Shown here: positions 1-13,400 of the stretch, piece after piece | Layout: every line of letters begins with the position of its first letter | Numbering within the stretch: position 1 is the first letter of the stretch | Assembly (NCBI GenBank): GCA_963932465.1 | Contig: OZ010786.1 | Location: forward strand, 442,916,619-442,980,618 | Reading direction: 5' to 3' | DNA: 64,000 nt | From: Maratus speciosus | Taxonomy: Eukaryota; Arthropoda; Arachnida; Araneae; Salticidae | Position numbers and translations under genes: made by a program | The notes under the pieces: model-generated | Seen by the model: only the letters and a program-made list of their open reading frames with translations | Told to the model about the DNA's origin: nothing | Database searches by the model: none

Positions 1-192
1 AAGAGTTTAAATTTGGCAAAATGCCAAAAAATTAAAAAGATTTAAAAAAAAAGGGTTTATAGTAGTGTCTAAGAAAATCCAAAATTTTAATAGTATACAT
101 TATTACAAGATTTCCACTTAAAATTAAGATAAAAATTTAAAAATGAGTAAAATAAAAGGGGTGGTCCACTGTGTACTTAGGTCCACTGTACC

Positions 193-328
193 CCACCCTC
201 CCCTACATTTAATTTTATAAGCAGTAAAATTTAATTGATTCAAAACTGTACAAAAAAAGAACTGCATATGTATGTAAAATATTTTTATGCATGTAAATTG
301 TAATATACGTACATGTAATAACATTTTA
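193..328 (+). repeat. Direct repeat, copy 1 of 2
   Basis: This ~136-bp segment, beginning CCACCCTCCCCTACATTTAA, recurs in the same orientation at 623-758. The two copies are about 430 bp apart and differ at scattered positions. They could be two members of a dispersed family or the short terminal repeats of a decayed element. No coding sequence lies between them, so the class is undetermined. Confidence 0.75.
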
Positions 329-622
329 AATATGTTTATGCTTTCTATATCTCTATGTTTATGCCTTCTATGGTGCACATGCGTATATATTGCATTAAAA
401 ACTTTTAACGTGTTCAGGCAGTCAAAAATGTTGCAGCAAACTCAAAATACATTTTCATTTTAGTGGAATTTAAATGGGAATGTAACTTAACTAATCACAA
501 CATAAGAACAATAATACAACTTTGGAACTTTTAACATAAAAGGGGTTCGAAAGGCTACGCAATGAAAAAGCAAACATATTTTTAACGTGATTACATAAAG
601 AAGAAACAGATAAATACGTACC

Positions 623-758
623 TCACCCTCCCCTACATTTAATTTTGTATGCCCTAAAATTTAGTTACGTCAAAATTGTACAAAAACTGAACTGCATATG
701 TATGTAAGATATGTATATGCATGTCAATTGTAAAATACTCACATGTAATAACATTTGC
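623..758 (+). repeat. Direct repeat, copy 2 of 2
   Basis: Second copy of the segment at 193-328, sharing the CCCTCCCCTACATTTAATTT start and the CTGCATATGTATGTAA core. The 294 bp between the copies (329-622) shows no feature that I recognise. Confidence 0.75.
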
Positions 759-904
759 ATTAACATTTACCTAAATAAATTCAGTAATATAAATTGCAGT
801 CTGTGGCGCAAACATCCCAACGTTAACCGAGCTTCAACGAGGACATCACATCCGACACATTGCATGTCAGAAGGTAAACAGCTTTCAAAATGTATTGTAT
901 ATTT

Positions 905-1190
905 TAAGATTTTAATATGCACTATGCTTTGGAATACCATGCAATTTATGGTACAACTAATTATCGTATGATTTTACCATACATCATGCAGTGGAATACC
1001 CTACAATTTATGGTACAAGCAATTACCATATGATTTTATCATACATCATGCTATGGTATACTATACAGTTTATGGTACAAGCAATTATCATATGATTTTA
1101 TGATCCATCATGCTATGGAACGCATTGAATATATGGTAAATTTCATTACCCTATAATTTTACCATATACCTTGTTATGGAATACCATAGA
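905..1190 (+). repeat. 62-bp tandem repeat, about 4.5 copies
   Basis: A unit containing ATGCTATGGAATACC, then ATTTATGGTACAA, then ATATGATTTTA recurs with starts near 924, 986, 1048, 1110 and 1171. The period is 61-62 bp. Copies have diverged by point changes, and the last is the most worn. It is a minisatellite. The units are contiguous with no unique spacers, so it is not a CRISPR array. Confidence 0.85.
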
Positions 1191-1831
1191 AAGAATAATG
1201 TTTACTTTATGAATACAGTATGTTTACGTATAATAACATAAAATATTTGTCATTTTATATAAATCCATATGTTTCCATAAAAATCCTATGTCATTTTTTG
1301 CTAAGGGAATAAATCTTCAAAAATAAATGGCAGCAAAATATGCTTTTTTTATAACCTCTTCAAACCCGAAAGTAAAACAACACTGCGAAAACGCATTCAT
1401 ACATTTTCCACAAACAACAAGATGCCATAGATGACAGAAGGAGTCCTTTTTCTGAAATTGATACTTTAGGGGGTTGGTAATTTAGTTTCAGAAATATGGA
1501 TCTAAAATGACTAACATCCTTAAAATATCAATTTAATTATCAACAACCTAAATTACGCAGCATGAAATTGAAGGCCTTTAATTAATTGAACGATCTACAA
1601 ATTATCAAAATTTTTTATTGTAAAGCGTTTAACTTAATTCATTCTGAAAATTTTTTACTTTCTTGCGCACACTGTCTGGAATGCATTTTGCAAACTCAGA
1701 TGGTAAAAACACTTATTTTATGAGGAAATTATCATCAATGCCGATATTTATTGGTTTTGATCCAAAGCCAAAAACATTCAACTATATAGCAGTAAATTAA
1801 AAATGTAAAAAAAATCAAATAGTTTAGTTTA

Positions 1832-1883
1832 TATCCTCCTCGGTTCAGAAGTATCACATGATATTTCAGAACCGAGGAGGATA
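1832..1883. repeat. Strong isolated hairpin
   Basis: TATCCTCCTCGGTTCAGAA at 1832-1850 is followed, after a 14-base loop, by its near-perfect reverse complement at 1865-1883 (one mismatch in 19). The stem is far more GC-rich than its surroundings. It could be a tiny foldback element or an RNA hairpin. I see no promoter or flanking duplication that decides between these. Confidence 0.7.
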
Positions 1884-2504
1884 AAGGCTTCTTTAAGCTT
1901 CGAAATCATATTTATTTCTGTGGTTTAAAAAGATAAAAAAACGCTTTTCTGATGCGTGTGTAATTGGGAGTGGCTGCTTTATATTTTTGTACATATTTAT
2001 ATTATATTTTTATAAATTAAGAAACACTTGCCTCTTTTTACCGCGCAATAGTTGATTAATTAAGAATATTTTCGGTTTCCCGATCTTTTCTCGCCTGGCT
2101 ATTTCACCGTAAAATTACTTTTTAAATAATAATTTCCTTTGTTTTTAATCTGGAACAAATCGTGTATAGCATATTTGTGTACAATTGTATCGATTACTCT
2201 TAATTACTATGTTCTAAGTGTAAAAAATAAAATAAAGTTTTAATAGTAATTAATCATCTTGTCCTTTGTTATTAGTTAATTAGACGCGTTATAGTAATTG
2301 ATCATATGTCTCAAGCAGTATTTAAATATGAGTACATAAGCTTGAAAGCTGTATATATAAGTTTTTATTAGATAGCAATAAAATATAATACCAGCCACTG
2401 GAGGGTTAGCAATGATTAGTGCAGTTACGCTATATTTTTTAAATTAAAGTTTACTAATTTCCTTTAAGAGTTGCAAAGGATTTATTAAGCATAAGAAGAA
2501 ACAG

Positions 2505-2660
2505 AGTGTTTTTAAAACTTTCCAACATATATAGTTGATGAGGAACGTTTATGACTTCGGTTTGTTCGTCTGTTTGTCTATCTTGTATCTAACTCTGAAA
2601 ATATCCTCATATTCCCATGTAATTGATATAGATTATTGAGGTTTACTATATGTGCATCTT
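2505..2660 (-). repeat. Dispersed repeat, reverse-oriented fragment
   Basis: Read on the minus strand, this segment shares ACAAACCGAAGTCAT and the TTGGAAAGT block with the repeats at 54320-54575 and 58388-58650. It is therefore a third, shorter and diverged member of that family. The ends are not sharply defined. Confidence 0.5.
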
Positions 2661-3260
2661 CGCTATTTAAAATGAGGCTGGAAAAGTTTATGCTCCATTT
2701 ACAGGAGCATAAAAAAGTATTCTGCTGCATTATGGTCTATAGAGAAAAAGCATTCGGGGGTGCATTTTAATGAAAGAACTACATTACAATATAATCTATG
2801 TGGAAAATTGTATTTTAATGAAGTTACACTGCTTCACATACTATAATGAAATACAGAATGTTGGATCTTTAAGGAACATTGTAATATGTTTTTTTTTATA
2901 GAATATGGAGTCCCTAGCATTCTTTTTTTTGTATTCACAGAGATATACATAACTAACCCCTTATAGGACTGGCAATAAGTGATAAATGCTGGAAGTGCAT
3001 TTTCAGCTGTGCATGCATTTTAAAACTTAGCTTATTTTTAGTATATTGTATAGTGTGCATAAAATCTGCAAATCATTTACAGGGCATCCAGAAATGAATG
3101 GGCAGAAATTGCTGTAAATGTTTTTAGGGTATTATGTGTGTTGTAGATTGTTTAGTTATACATCTCATTTCAATATAGAAATATAATATCTCATTTCAAT
3201 AAAAAAAAATCTTAATAATATTATGATAGTCTTGGAAAATATTTTATAATCTACGTTTCA

Positions 3261-3574
3261 CCCTCTCGCTGTGTAATTGTTTTTTCAAAGTAGCTTCAAA
3301 AGAAGCGTATTTAGCCCCTTCGTGACGAGCGTCTTTTAAGAATTTTTATTCTTTTGTCACCGGTTTTTCAAAACAAAACTTTTTGTCTAATTCAATCGGG
3401 AAATTTCTCCGATTAAATAAGGCAAAATTTACAATTAAAAAAAAAACTGGTGGGAATAATCAAGGAGGGTAAATTAGACGGGGAAAAAAATGTATCCCCT
3501 AGGTAATATCGGGTTGAGCAAATTTTGCTCCTTTTACGCTACCCGAGGAAATCTCGGGTTGCGCAGCGAGAGGG
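3261..3574 (-). mobile_element. TTAA-flanked MITE, CTCGCTG family (copy 1)
   Basis: The ends are CCCTCTCGCTG and CAGCGAGAGGG, an inverted pair. TTAA follows the right end and TTCA (one mutation) precedes the left end. TTAA target sites and CCC termini are hallmarks of piggyBac-superfamily transposition. The interior has no ORF and includes ACCGGTTTTTCAAA and a pair of CCCGA/TCGGG blocks. The same element in the opposite orientation lies at 28451-28759 and 36357-36664, with a partial copy at 40506-40651. Confidence 0.75.
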
Positions 3575-3602
3575 TTAATGCATGCTTTTTGTTTCTTTTT
3601 AA

Positions 3603-3802
3603 CCCCTTGGGGACGAGCGACCGGTATATGTGCCGAGTAATGTAATCAAAATCCGTGATTATTCTCACCGATAAATTTTTATTGTAAATTTTGCCTTATT
3701 TAATCCAAGGATTTTCCCGATTCAATTAGGTGAAAATTTCTGCTTTGAAAAACCGGTGATAAAAGATTAAAAATTCTGTAAAAGACGCTCATACCGAAGG
3801 GG
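3603..3802 (+). mobile_element. TTAA-flanked MITE, related short version
   Basis: Begins after TTAA (3599-3602) with CCCCTTGGGGACGAGCG and ends CGAAGGGG before TTCA. Its interior shares the TTGTAAATTTTGCCTTATTTAA and GAAAAACCGGTGA blocks with the element at 3261-3574, so both descend from one family. Non-coding and about 200 bp long. A T-run at 3924-3952 follows. Confidence 0.65.
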
Positions 3803-3921
3803 TTCATCTTTTAATTAAAGTTTGAAATGTTACCTCAAGATAATCAATAAATGTTGAAACATTATTTTTTATTTATATTCTCACATTTCCAACTGCACCG
3901 TATATTGTATTTCAATTTCTT

Positions 3922-3952
<31 letters not shown>

Positions 3953-4944
3953 CGGAGAAAGATTCCTCCTCACTTAAAATTCTCTGCATTTAATCTAATG
4001 AAAACAGTGACTACCACGATCAGTGGAAAAGTAGGGGAACTCTGCTAAACAGGATTGCGAATCAAAATAAGAACAACATTTTTCGAAAGTTTAAAAAAAA
4101 AAAAAAAAAACATACATAAAAGTTTCTGGGAAGAAAGTTTTGTAAGTTTCTGTGTGCTCAATTAAAGTATTCTTAAATGTGAAGCTAGATTTTTTTTCGA
4201 CCTGCATTCCGATGCACCCAAAAGTTTGCTATATGGATTAATGGGAGAAGTTTAAATTTGTTGTATGCGTTAGACTTTAAGAAGTAAGTGATTATATTTT
4301 TAAATTGCAAAAACTACTGCTTAAGAAATGAGTGTTCCTGATTAAGTATGGGAAATTTTATTTATTCTGAAACATATAAAGCAAAATATATTAAATACAT
4401 ATAAACAAAATATAATTGTATAAAACCAGTATAACTAAACAAACGAAAATATGACTATTATTCAATCTTATCATAATTTTATTGCCGTCAAAAAATAAAA
4501 TAAATAGATATAAATATTATATAAAATAAATAGAAAATGAATCATTCCTACAAAAAAAGTTGAAGTTATTGTTGAAAGTTGAACCAGTTATAAGTTAAAA
4601 TCCTGCGCAAATTGGGTTAATTCTGATCTGGAAATTATATTTGGAGTCAACCTGAAACTCGACCCACTACCGCTGCGAAACAAAATAAGTTAGAGCCAAT
4701 CTGACCCAATATAGGACTCTAATCCACATTCATTTAAAATCCAATTATTATTACTATCGCTCATTTTCACACACACTAGATATGTTTAAATTGTTGATGA
4801 GTGCCTGTAAAAAAAAACTTTGCACGAATCGATAACTATTTTAGAAACCTAAAATTGTACGGTGCATCTTAACAAATATCCAAAATTCGGGATTTTTGTC
4901 ATTTTTGTGTTGCTGTTGATTAATTCGTCCGTTTGTACGAAAGT
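3803..4944. other. AT-rich stretch, nothing recognised
   Basis: Contains a 29-base T-run at 3924-3952 and an A-run near 4092-4110. Short ORFs here are low-complexity and I could not support any as genes. Confidence 0.5.
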
Positions 4945-5694
4945 TGGGGTCTTGTACCTTTTAAACGTGTCGAAAATTAACGAAAAAATTCAAAGTTTGA
5001 ATTAGTTTATCTTCAAAATCTTTTTATGTATGAACATGAAATTTTGGATATTGATTAAACAGATTGTGCTTTGTAATATACTACCAACAGAAATTTATTA
5101 ACCCTTTACAGAATTTGTGTAGTGTTGAAATCAAAATAGCTCTTTTTTTTACCCCATAAGTCATTGCGCGCATGATATCTTGAGAAAGTATGTATGGATT
5201 GTCATGAAATTTGGTAAATATACTAAACAAATATGTGTGTTTAAAATGATCTACTTTTAAGTATTTACAATGGTAATATTTTTAGTTATGACTATTTTTA
5301 TTCATTAAAAATACAAATGTTTTACTTTTTTTTACGAAAATATTTTTTTTATATAGTTAATGAAATAATTTTAGCCTAAGAGTAGATAATTTTAAACACA
5401 CATATGTGATTAGTATCTTTACCGAATTTCATGCGAATCCATACATACTTTCTCAAGATATCATGCGCGCAATGACTTATGTGGTAAAAAAAAGAGCTAT
5501 TTTGATTTCAACAATACACAAATTCTGTAAAGGGTTAATACATTTCTAATGATAGCATATTACAAAGCACAATCTGTTTAATCAATATCCAAAATTTCAT
5601 ATTTATACATAAAAAGGTTTTGAAGATAGACTAATTCAAACTTTGAAGTTTTTCGTTAATTTTCGACGCGTTTAAAAGGTACAAAACCCCTTAG
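4945..5694. repeat. 750-bp imperfect palindrome
   Basis: The left arm (from CTTGTACCTTTTAAACG near 4950) is mirrored by the right arm (CGTTTAAAAGGTACAAAA, ending near 5690). The arms are ~330 bp with an AT-rich centre around 5270-5340. Within them, TTAACCCTTTACAGAATTTG at 5098 is mirrored at 5519-5538, so a TTAA-flanked element (5102-5534) forms the core. Because the flanks outside that element are mirrored as well, the whole unit was inverted-duplicated or is a larger foldback. No coding capacity. Confidence 0.8.
5102..5534. mobile_element. TTAA-flanked foldback MITE in palindrome core
   Basis: TTAA at 5098-5101 and 5535-5538 bracket inverted ends CCCTTTACAGAATTTGTGTA. The arms contain the conspicuous shared block TCATTGCGCGCATGATATC. 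A piggyBac-type mechanism is inferred from the target site only. Confidence 0.6.
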
Positions 5695-5754
5695 TTTTTA
5701 ACGTCAATAAAAGACAAGAAAGCACACACACAAATATATATGTTTTCGAAATGG

Positions 5755-6700
5755 AGTTATGAATAAATAGGAGGGGACATATACTGTATTGTCTACGACT
5801 TGCGGGAATGGAGGTATGAATAAAGAGGAGGAGACATATAGTGTACTCTCTACCAGTTGCGAGTGAACTAACTCAGGAGGTTGTCACAAGATGGCGGCTG
5901 CTTTTGTTAAATCGTATCTACAGTTTCAAAATACCGCCTGGGAAAACTTCTCACCAGTACAATTGAATAGAAAATTTTGTCTTATTTAAGCGTCTTATTC
6001 ATGGAAATATTTTCTCACAAATATTTTCTTGCGTCAGTTTGACAGGTAAAACAGCCAGATTGCATCACCGGTTGTCACAATATGGCAGAAACGAAGGACC
6101 TGTATACCGCAAAATTAAAATCTTTTTCAGTCATTATTTATTACTGAAATTTTGCATTAATATCGCCTTTAAATACCGAGAAATTTTCTATTAAGTTTAC
6201 TGGTAGAAGCTTCGGCCGGAAGTAATCAGCCCTTTCGAAAGCGGTTACATTTGAAGCTTCGTTATTTTAAGGATATGTCAGTTCCTTTTTATTAACAGTT
6301 CCATGGTTGCGGGTAAAGAAACTGATGAGGTTGTCGCAAGATAGCGGCTGATTTTTTACGCCGGATCAATCTTTCTTATTACCGCGGGAGCATACTTCCA
6401 CCAGAAAATTTTGCCTTGTTTTAGCAGCTTTTCGTGAAAAATTTCTCTCATAGATATGGTCAAATTTCCTATTTATTTTTTACTGGTGGCAGTTTGCCCA
6501 GGAATTATAGTATTGCACTGACCCTGAGAGGAAGGTGACTTAGCTGTCACATTATGGCGGAAACGCAAGACCTGACTGCAGCCGAAGGGCTGGACTTACA
6601 CCAGTAAAAAATAATAGCTGTTTTTGACATTATTTATGATTGAGATTTTGCATTAATGGGGCGTTTAAATAAGACGAAAAAATTTACAGGTGGAAGTTTG
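5755..6700 (+). repeat. Dispersed/tandem repeat with AAGATGGCGG motif
   Basis: The block GAGGTTGTCACAAGATGGCG followed by a ~400-bp body recurs at about 5877 and, more diverged, at about 6325. Another copy of the body lies at 15860-16480 (shared GAGACATATAGTGT and ACCAGTTGCGAGTGAA). Two degenerate tandem units are therefore present here. No ORF is maintained. The right edge merges into part of another repeat at 6706-6786. Confidence 0.7.
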
Positions 6701-6705
6701 CCATG

Positions 6706-6786
6706 ACGGTAAATATTCTTGGTGCCGTTCGTAAGTTTGGAATTAAAATTAGGTATCCCGACCCGGGGACAGTGTGTCGGAAAGGG
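6706..6786 (+). mobile_element. Right-end fragment of a TTAA MITE
   Basis: ATTCTTGGTGCC, GGAATTAAAATTAGGT and a GGAAAGGG end before TTAA (6787-6790) match the right end of the complete element at 36826-37036. The left half is missing, replaced by the AAGATGGCGG repeat. Confidence 0.6.
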
Positions 6787-6790
6787 TTAA

Positions 6791-7466
6791 AAAAAGTTAT
6801 TAGTGGCCATATTTAGAAAAGAAACTAATATTATAACATACTTCTTTAGATTTCGGGTAATAAAAATAAATGTTTCTTTCTTAATAAATGGTTATGAAAT
6901 TTCGAAAATATGCCTTAAGCTTTCCAATTTTAAATAAGTATTTTTATTTAAAAAATCATTACATTCATACTTCGGTTTCGAATATTTTACATATCGCAAG
7001 AGTTATAAACTTATTTTTACAATCCGTTATTCATTCTTAAATCAAAATGATAAACTAATTACCATATCATTCTTATTCATATATTCAAAACGTGCGTGAA
7101 AAAAACCTAATTGAATATTTATACTTACATTTAAATGATAGAAATAAACGCACGAATAAAATCAATTATTCACATTCAATATAATTTGTCGTCTTAAAAA
7201 AATAAAACAAACAGTTTGGAAAATGAATCATTCATATTTAGTGCAATTTTATATCTTTCAAATATTATAATGTAACTTTTTTACTTATTTCTCCATTTTA
7301 TGTTTTAAAAGACGTTAACACTTTCATTGGGCGTAAAGTACTTGCACTATGCTAGCTACCGGGCACGTGAGACGCAAAATGTCAGTATCGCCAAGTCTGG
7401 TGGATCTTTTATTCAGAAATTCCGAATTTTCGCCGTAAAGTTTTATTGGGTATTTTTTTCATTATA
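6791..7466. other. AT-rich stretch, nothing recognised
   Basis: I see no repeat boundary or exon here apart from the fragment TTATTCAGAAATTCCGAA at about 7410, which also occurs at the edge of the foldback at 29097-29210. Confidence 0.4.
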
Positions 7467-8936
7467 CTGGGTGTCCACTCGGAACGGTGTTCAAAACTGT
7501 TAGATACAGACATATAATTAAAATTACAAAAATGTTTTAATTGAGATAAAGAAGTATTTAAAAAGCGATTTAGGTCAATAAAAAATTTCTTAAATAAAAA
7601 AAAAAATAATATAAAAAAAAGCAATTTAACAAATTACAACGACCATTTGAAAACGATTTTTTCGAAGACTAAAATTTAAGACATAAAAAATCGCACGGAG
7701 TTCATCATACATTACGTACGCCATGAATTAAACATTAATAGTGTTATTACAGGTAAAAATTGCAAGATTTCCTATTACGTATTATCCACCTGAAACTTAC
7801 GTAGTATCCAAGCATTTCATTGGCTGTTCGGGAAAAGGCTTTTCCATCGTCAGATTTCCAAGAAATCTGACGACCCATTTTAAATGAAATTTCGTTTTTA
7901 AACTTCTAAACATCCGACAATATTACTTTTTACACCGTCGTATAGAGAAGAAAATGTACTTTTAAATGCAATTTGTTTGAAAGCTGCATCTCAATTTGTT
8001 TCTGAGTTATTAATTTTTTTGTAGTTTTCATTACTTTTTTGTCATAGTGGGAACAGAAGTATCCAACTCTGTTGAAAGTAAAGGGAAATACAGATTACTG
8101 TATAGACCAATCAGAAAACGAATAAAATGCTTATTAAACCAATAAAAAGCTTCAGATATGATTTTGATTTCCTACACTGACGAGGACAATAACCATTTTT
8201 CCAAATGGTAATAAAAAAACCTGACAGAGTAAAAAGCGAACTAATAAATTATTTCTCATCAATGTGAAACTATTCTTTTATATTACTTACCTTTTTTTTT
8301 ATTTACTTGTACTGATGGCTTTTAAGTTGTGTTTAATTGTTAATTCCTACCTATAAACACTGTTTTGATGAAGCCTATAGATGTCTGTGATGGTTAGAGA
8401 TGCAGTAAAGCTAGAGATCGAACCTACACAACTTCCAGGTTGTGTAATACTTAAACGGAGCTTCTGACGTTAAAATAGTCAATGAAACATCGTCTGCATT
8501 TCAAAAGACCTATCCAATGATGTGCCAGTCAATAGGGTACGTAAAAAAAATTTTCGTCTCTATCGCCATTTAGTATTTTACGTCCGCCATTTTGAATTTA
8601 TAAAAACAAAAACTAGCCTATAACCATCGGACGTTAACACGAATCGATAGTAACCTCATTTATTAAAACCCATCTCGCCGTTGGGATGTTTCGAGGGTAT
8701 AAAGGAATCCACATACCCAGATACGCGTGAAACACATAAGTCTTCTTGGCAGTCGGGTAAAAAAGAAACCAAATTAAAAACTTTATACTGTCCCCCGGCC
8801 CTATTTTGTAAAAATATCCTATTATACTAGCAATATAAAATTAAACCTTATTTTTAATTTTTTTCATTTTCGATTTTTAACTATGCCTAACAGTTTAAGA
8901 GGTAACCATTGGACACCGTTGTGAGTGGACACCTCG
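7467..8936. mobile_element. TA-flanked DNA transposon relic, 1.47 kb
   Basis: The left end CTGGGTGTCCACTCGGAACG is mirrored by the right end, whose reverse complement starts CGAGGTGTCCACTCACAACG. Both are flanked by TA. Similarity between the ends continues weakly for ~60 bp. This is the end structure of Tc1/mariner-superfamily elements. The interior has no recognisable transposase fragment and contains a local hairpin around 7850-7880 (CAGATTTC repeated inverted). It is either a non-autonomous derivative or a very old copy. Confidence 0.6.
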
Positions 8937-9154
8937 TATAAAGGAAAAATACCTATTAAAACTTTGTGGCGATCTTCTCGATCTGCAGAACTTGCATAAC
9001 AAAATATAAATATTTTATCTCGAAAATTATGCACAGGGTTTAGAACTATATAACTCATAAAAATTTGAATAAAACTATAGACTATAAAGAATATTTTTTC
9101 TGTTTAAGTTTAAATACCAAACATTCTGCTTCAAAACAGCATGTAAATCAGAAG

Positions 9155-9605
9155 TAGTTCGGACAGCGGTGGCCCATTTGGCAGAACGCTGAACCCGCAG
9201 CTGAAGAACGCGGGATCGAGGCCTACCGCTGGCTATAATCCGCCATGTGCGCTAATGGCGCCTGGTGCATGTAAAATCCGTCTTGGGTGCAAAGTCCACC
9301 AAGTTATCTGTGTATTATACTTTTCGAGGTGCCTTGACAGGTGAAGGTCTCGTTAACTGACCAAGATTCCAAATTACGAGATCAACATGAGTAGTAATGT
9401 GCAGGTTCCAAACAACAGGATATAAATGTTAAGCAACCGACATAACACCGTTCACAACTAAGCAATAGGCACTGCCAATACGATCTAGGCGCTCGTTAGG
9501 TTTATTGCCGCTTCGCGCCGATTAGGCGGTCACCCGCCCCGATAGCAAGTATCAAACCCGTTCAGCTGTGGTTTCCCGGCATGTAGGGGCCTGGTCATCG
9601 GTTAG
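9155..9605 (+). mobile_element. tRNA-derived SINE-like insertion
   Basis: A GC-rich island in AT-rich DNA opens with GCGGTGGCCCATTTGGCAGA (A-box-like). About 50 bases on comes a B-box-like GGGATCGAGGCC and a closing GCTGGC that pairs with the opening segment, in the order of a tRNA gene. A non-tRNA body follows (TGCATGTAAAATCCGTCTTG). The B box departs from GGTTCGANTCC, so it is probably inactive. The 3' end is placed where GC content drops. Confidence 0.5.
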
Positions 9606-10029
9606 AAAGAAGAAAATATATTCGATGGTAGATATTAAAATAATCGACAAGTTCTTTTTAATTTTTTTACTTAGATTTTCGTTTAAAAATATAAAATCAT
9701 TCAGCAGTTATTTTAGGTATGTCTAAACCTGCAAACCACGGGCTCGGCGTTGTCGAGCAGGTCAATTAGTAAATTACATAAGACAAATCTCCGGAATTTT
9801 TATACAGCAGAATCAGTTATATGTATTAATATGGTCAATAAGAAATAGCTCTCTTTTTAAGTTTAAATATATTCGATGATAAACAATGCAAAATAAATGA
9901 ATGTCTGAATAATAATAATTATAAATAAATTAGTTCTAAATAAATCTCTGGTGTTAAATAATTTTATAATTTTACAGTAAACTTATCAGTACATTTAGTG
10001 TTAATAATTTTTTTAGAGCTGAAATGGAA
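9606..10029. other. AT-rich stretch, nothing recognised
   Basis: No support for a gene or an element boundary. Confidence 0.4.
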
Positions 10030-10290
10030 CATTTGGAGCGACGAACCATTAAAGCTAATTACTAAACATTTTAATGCCGAAGAATTTTTGGTAAAGACTC
10101 AAAAACTATAATAACTTATCAGGAAATAAAAAAGTGGCTCTAAATTTAATGAGAGAGTGAATTTCATTTACTCTTCATTATTGGTTTTTGTTACTACTTA
10201 CGTTTGGAGATCGACAGAAGAATAGAATTTTGAAAAAAACATTGATTTTAATTTCCTTATACATTAACAGATAAAATGTAACACCATAAT
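10030..10290 (+). repeat. Dispersed repeat family R1, copy 1
   Basis: Shares with copies at 12470-12660, 13055-13400, 19170-19440 and 21180-21500 the ordered blocks ATTAAATATTTTTATTCC-like, AAAAAGTGG, TTGATTTTCATTTACTC and TCATTATTGG. No terminal repeats, target duplications or ORFs were found, so the class is unknown. Confidence 0.6.
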
Positions 10291-10397
10291 ATATTTTATC
10301 CTGAAAATACATTACTATAATTTAGTTCAATATTTATGGTTAAATATATTGATATATGCAAAAAAAATAGATGGGGTGAGTTATGATAAGAGAAAAT

Positions 10398-12093
<1,696 letters not shown>

Positions 12094-12300
12094 GATCATT
12101 CACCGCTTGATTTCTGTGTATGGTGCTTTGTAAAGAAACAAGTGTACAAGCCTGCATCCATTCTTGAACTACAATCAATTCTCTGCACTGCAATCAATTT
12201 GATCGGCGGAAACATGCTGAAAACTCCGTGGCAGGAAATGATTTACCGATGGGGCATTTGCAGAGTCACAAAAGGAAGTCACTTTGAACATTTGTGGTAA
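12094..12300 (+). pseudogene. Tc3-like (DUF4817-family) transposase C-terminal remnant
   Basis: One frame from 12094 to the stop at 12298-12300 reads like the last ~68 residues of the arthropod Tc3-like transposase family. It opens with an SPLDFCVW segment, the position of the third catalytic acid (family form PxDFFxWG). It continues with VYKPASILELQ and closes with ICRVTKGSHFEHL, which is almost the family's fixed C-terminal signature. Everything N-terminal, including the first two catalytic aspartates, is missing. A right terminal-repeat-like GACACCCTG before TA lies near 12411, but no matching left end is visible. The fragment is 5'-truncated and cannot make an active enzyme. Confidence 0.8.
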
Positions 12301-12469
12301 TGGTAAACTTGAACTATTTTTCTATCTTACAATAATATGTACTTTATTTTTTCCTGCCAATCCCCTTCAATAAAACATTATTTTACCCAACTAATTAGTA
12401 GACACCCTGTTATAGTAAATAGTTATAGTAAATTTAAAAAAAATTATTAGATATTTTTTAACACGAAGA

Positions 12470-12660
12470 AAGTTTAGTAGAAACTTAAAATGGAGAAAAA
12501 AATAATAGAAGACTTTTAAGAAAAGAGCAATTTAGTAAATTCATTTTGAAGTAAATTAAATCATTTGGAATGATAAATTGTTCGAACTGAAATATTCATT
12601 AAATATTTTTATTCCAAAAAAAGTTTAGTAGAAATTCAAACTTGATAATTATGTTGCACT
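12470..12660 (+). repeat. Dispersed repeat family R1, copy 2
   Basis: Contains AAAGTTTAGTAGAAACTTAA, AATTTAGTAAATTCATTTTG and AAATATTTTTATTCCAAAAA. The same order is seen at 13055-13230, about 590 bp downstream. A TTAA MITE lies between the two copies. Confidence 0.65.
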
Positions 12661-12785
12661 CTTCATACAAATAAATAATTACCTCTTAAACATTGTGCGC
12701 AGGTTATTTGTACTTTAGAGAATCAATTTAAAGCACTTTAATATTTTGCAGAAGGTTAAATATTTACAGTTTAAAAAAATATTAA

Positions 12786-13014
12786 CCCTTAGCTGTAGAA
12801 ATATTCCTCCCAGGAACAGAAATCTTACACATATTTATTCGGTTGACACCACTTTTCTTTTTAAAGAAACATTTTTACTTGCACTTTCACAACATGTGCA
12901 AGAGAAATTTACTGAAAAGTGTACTTTTAAAATGTAGTGGTTCCAATAGAATACAAAATAGAATCATGTATATAAAGATTGGGCGGCTATTTGTCGACAC
13001 TCGACCTCATAGGG
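12786..13014 (+). mobile_element. TTAA-flanked MITE, 229 bp
   Basis: TTAA at 12782-12785 and 13015-13018 bracket ends CCCTTAGCTG and CATAGGG. The interior is homologous, in reverse orientation, to the split element at 30086-33118 (shared GGTCGA, CTCTATTT-like and CACCACT blocks, and CTCCCAGG near the other end). The two short overlapping ORFs across it are not conserved coding. Confidence 0.7.
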
Positions 13015-13054
13015 TTAAATACGAAAGTCCTGATTAAATATTATTCAACACAAA

Positions 13055-13400
13055 TCTAATTTAGTAGAAACTTAAAATGAAGAAAAATAATATGTCTTTT
13101 AGAACAAGGGTAATTTATTAAACTTCCTTTGAGCTAAATTAAAACATTTTGAATGATGGGACTGAAATAATAATTAAATATATTTATTCCAAAAAAAGAT
13201 TAAATGAAATTCAAATTTGATAATTATCTTTATCCAAACGAAAAAAAGTGGTAGTGATCTTTCTGAGAGATTGATTTTCATTTACGCTCCATTATTGGCT
13301 TTTGCCGCTACTTATTTCGACTTTTTGAAATCAATGGCAAAATACATTATGAAAAATATATTGATCTCAGCTTTCTTTCCGATAAAGTGAAAAAATGTAT
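13055..13400 (+). repeat. Dispersed repeat family R1, copy 3
   Basis: The fullest copy of the family. It has TTTAGTAGAAACTTAAAATG at the start, the AAAAAGTGG and GATTGATTTTCATTTAC blocks in the middle, and CTTTTTGAAATCAATGG near the end. No target duplication was identified. Confidence 0.65.

Larger units (their letters stand above)
1191..3256. other. AT-rich stretch without a recognisable gene
   Basis: No convincing exon or transposon body is visible. Two things stand out: a strong hairpin at 1832-1883 (listed separately), and 2505-2660, which resembles the reverse complement of a dispersed repeat at 54320-54575 and 58388-58650 (shared ACTTCGGTTTGT and TTTCCAACAT blocks). Confidence 0.5.

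Noticed and set aside
905..1190. CRISPR-like array
   Set aside because: Units are contiguous with no unique spacers, and the DNA is eukaryotic.
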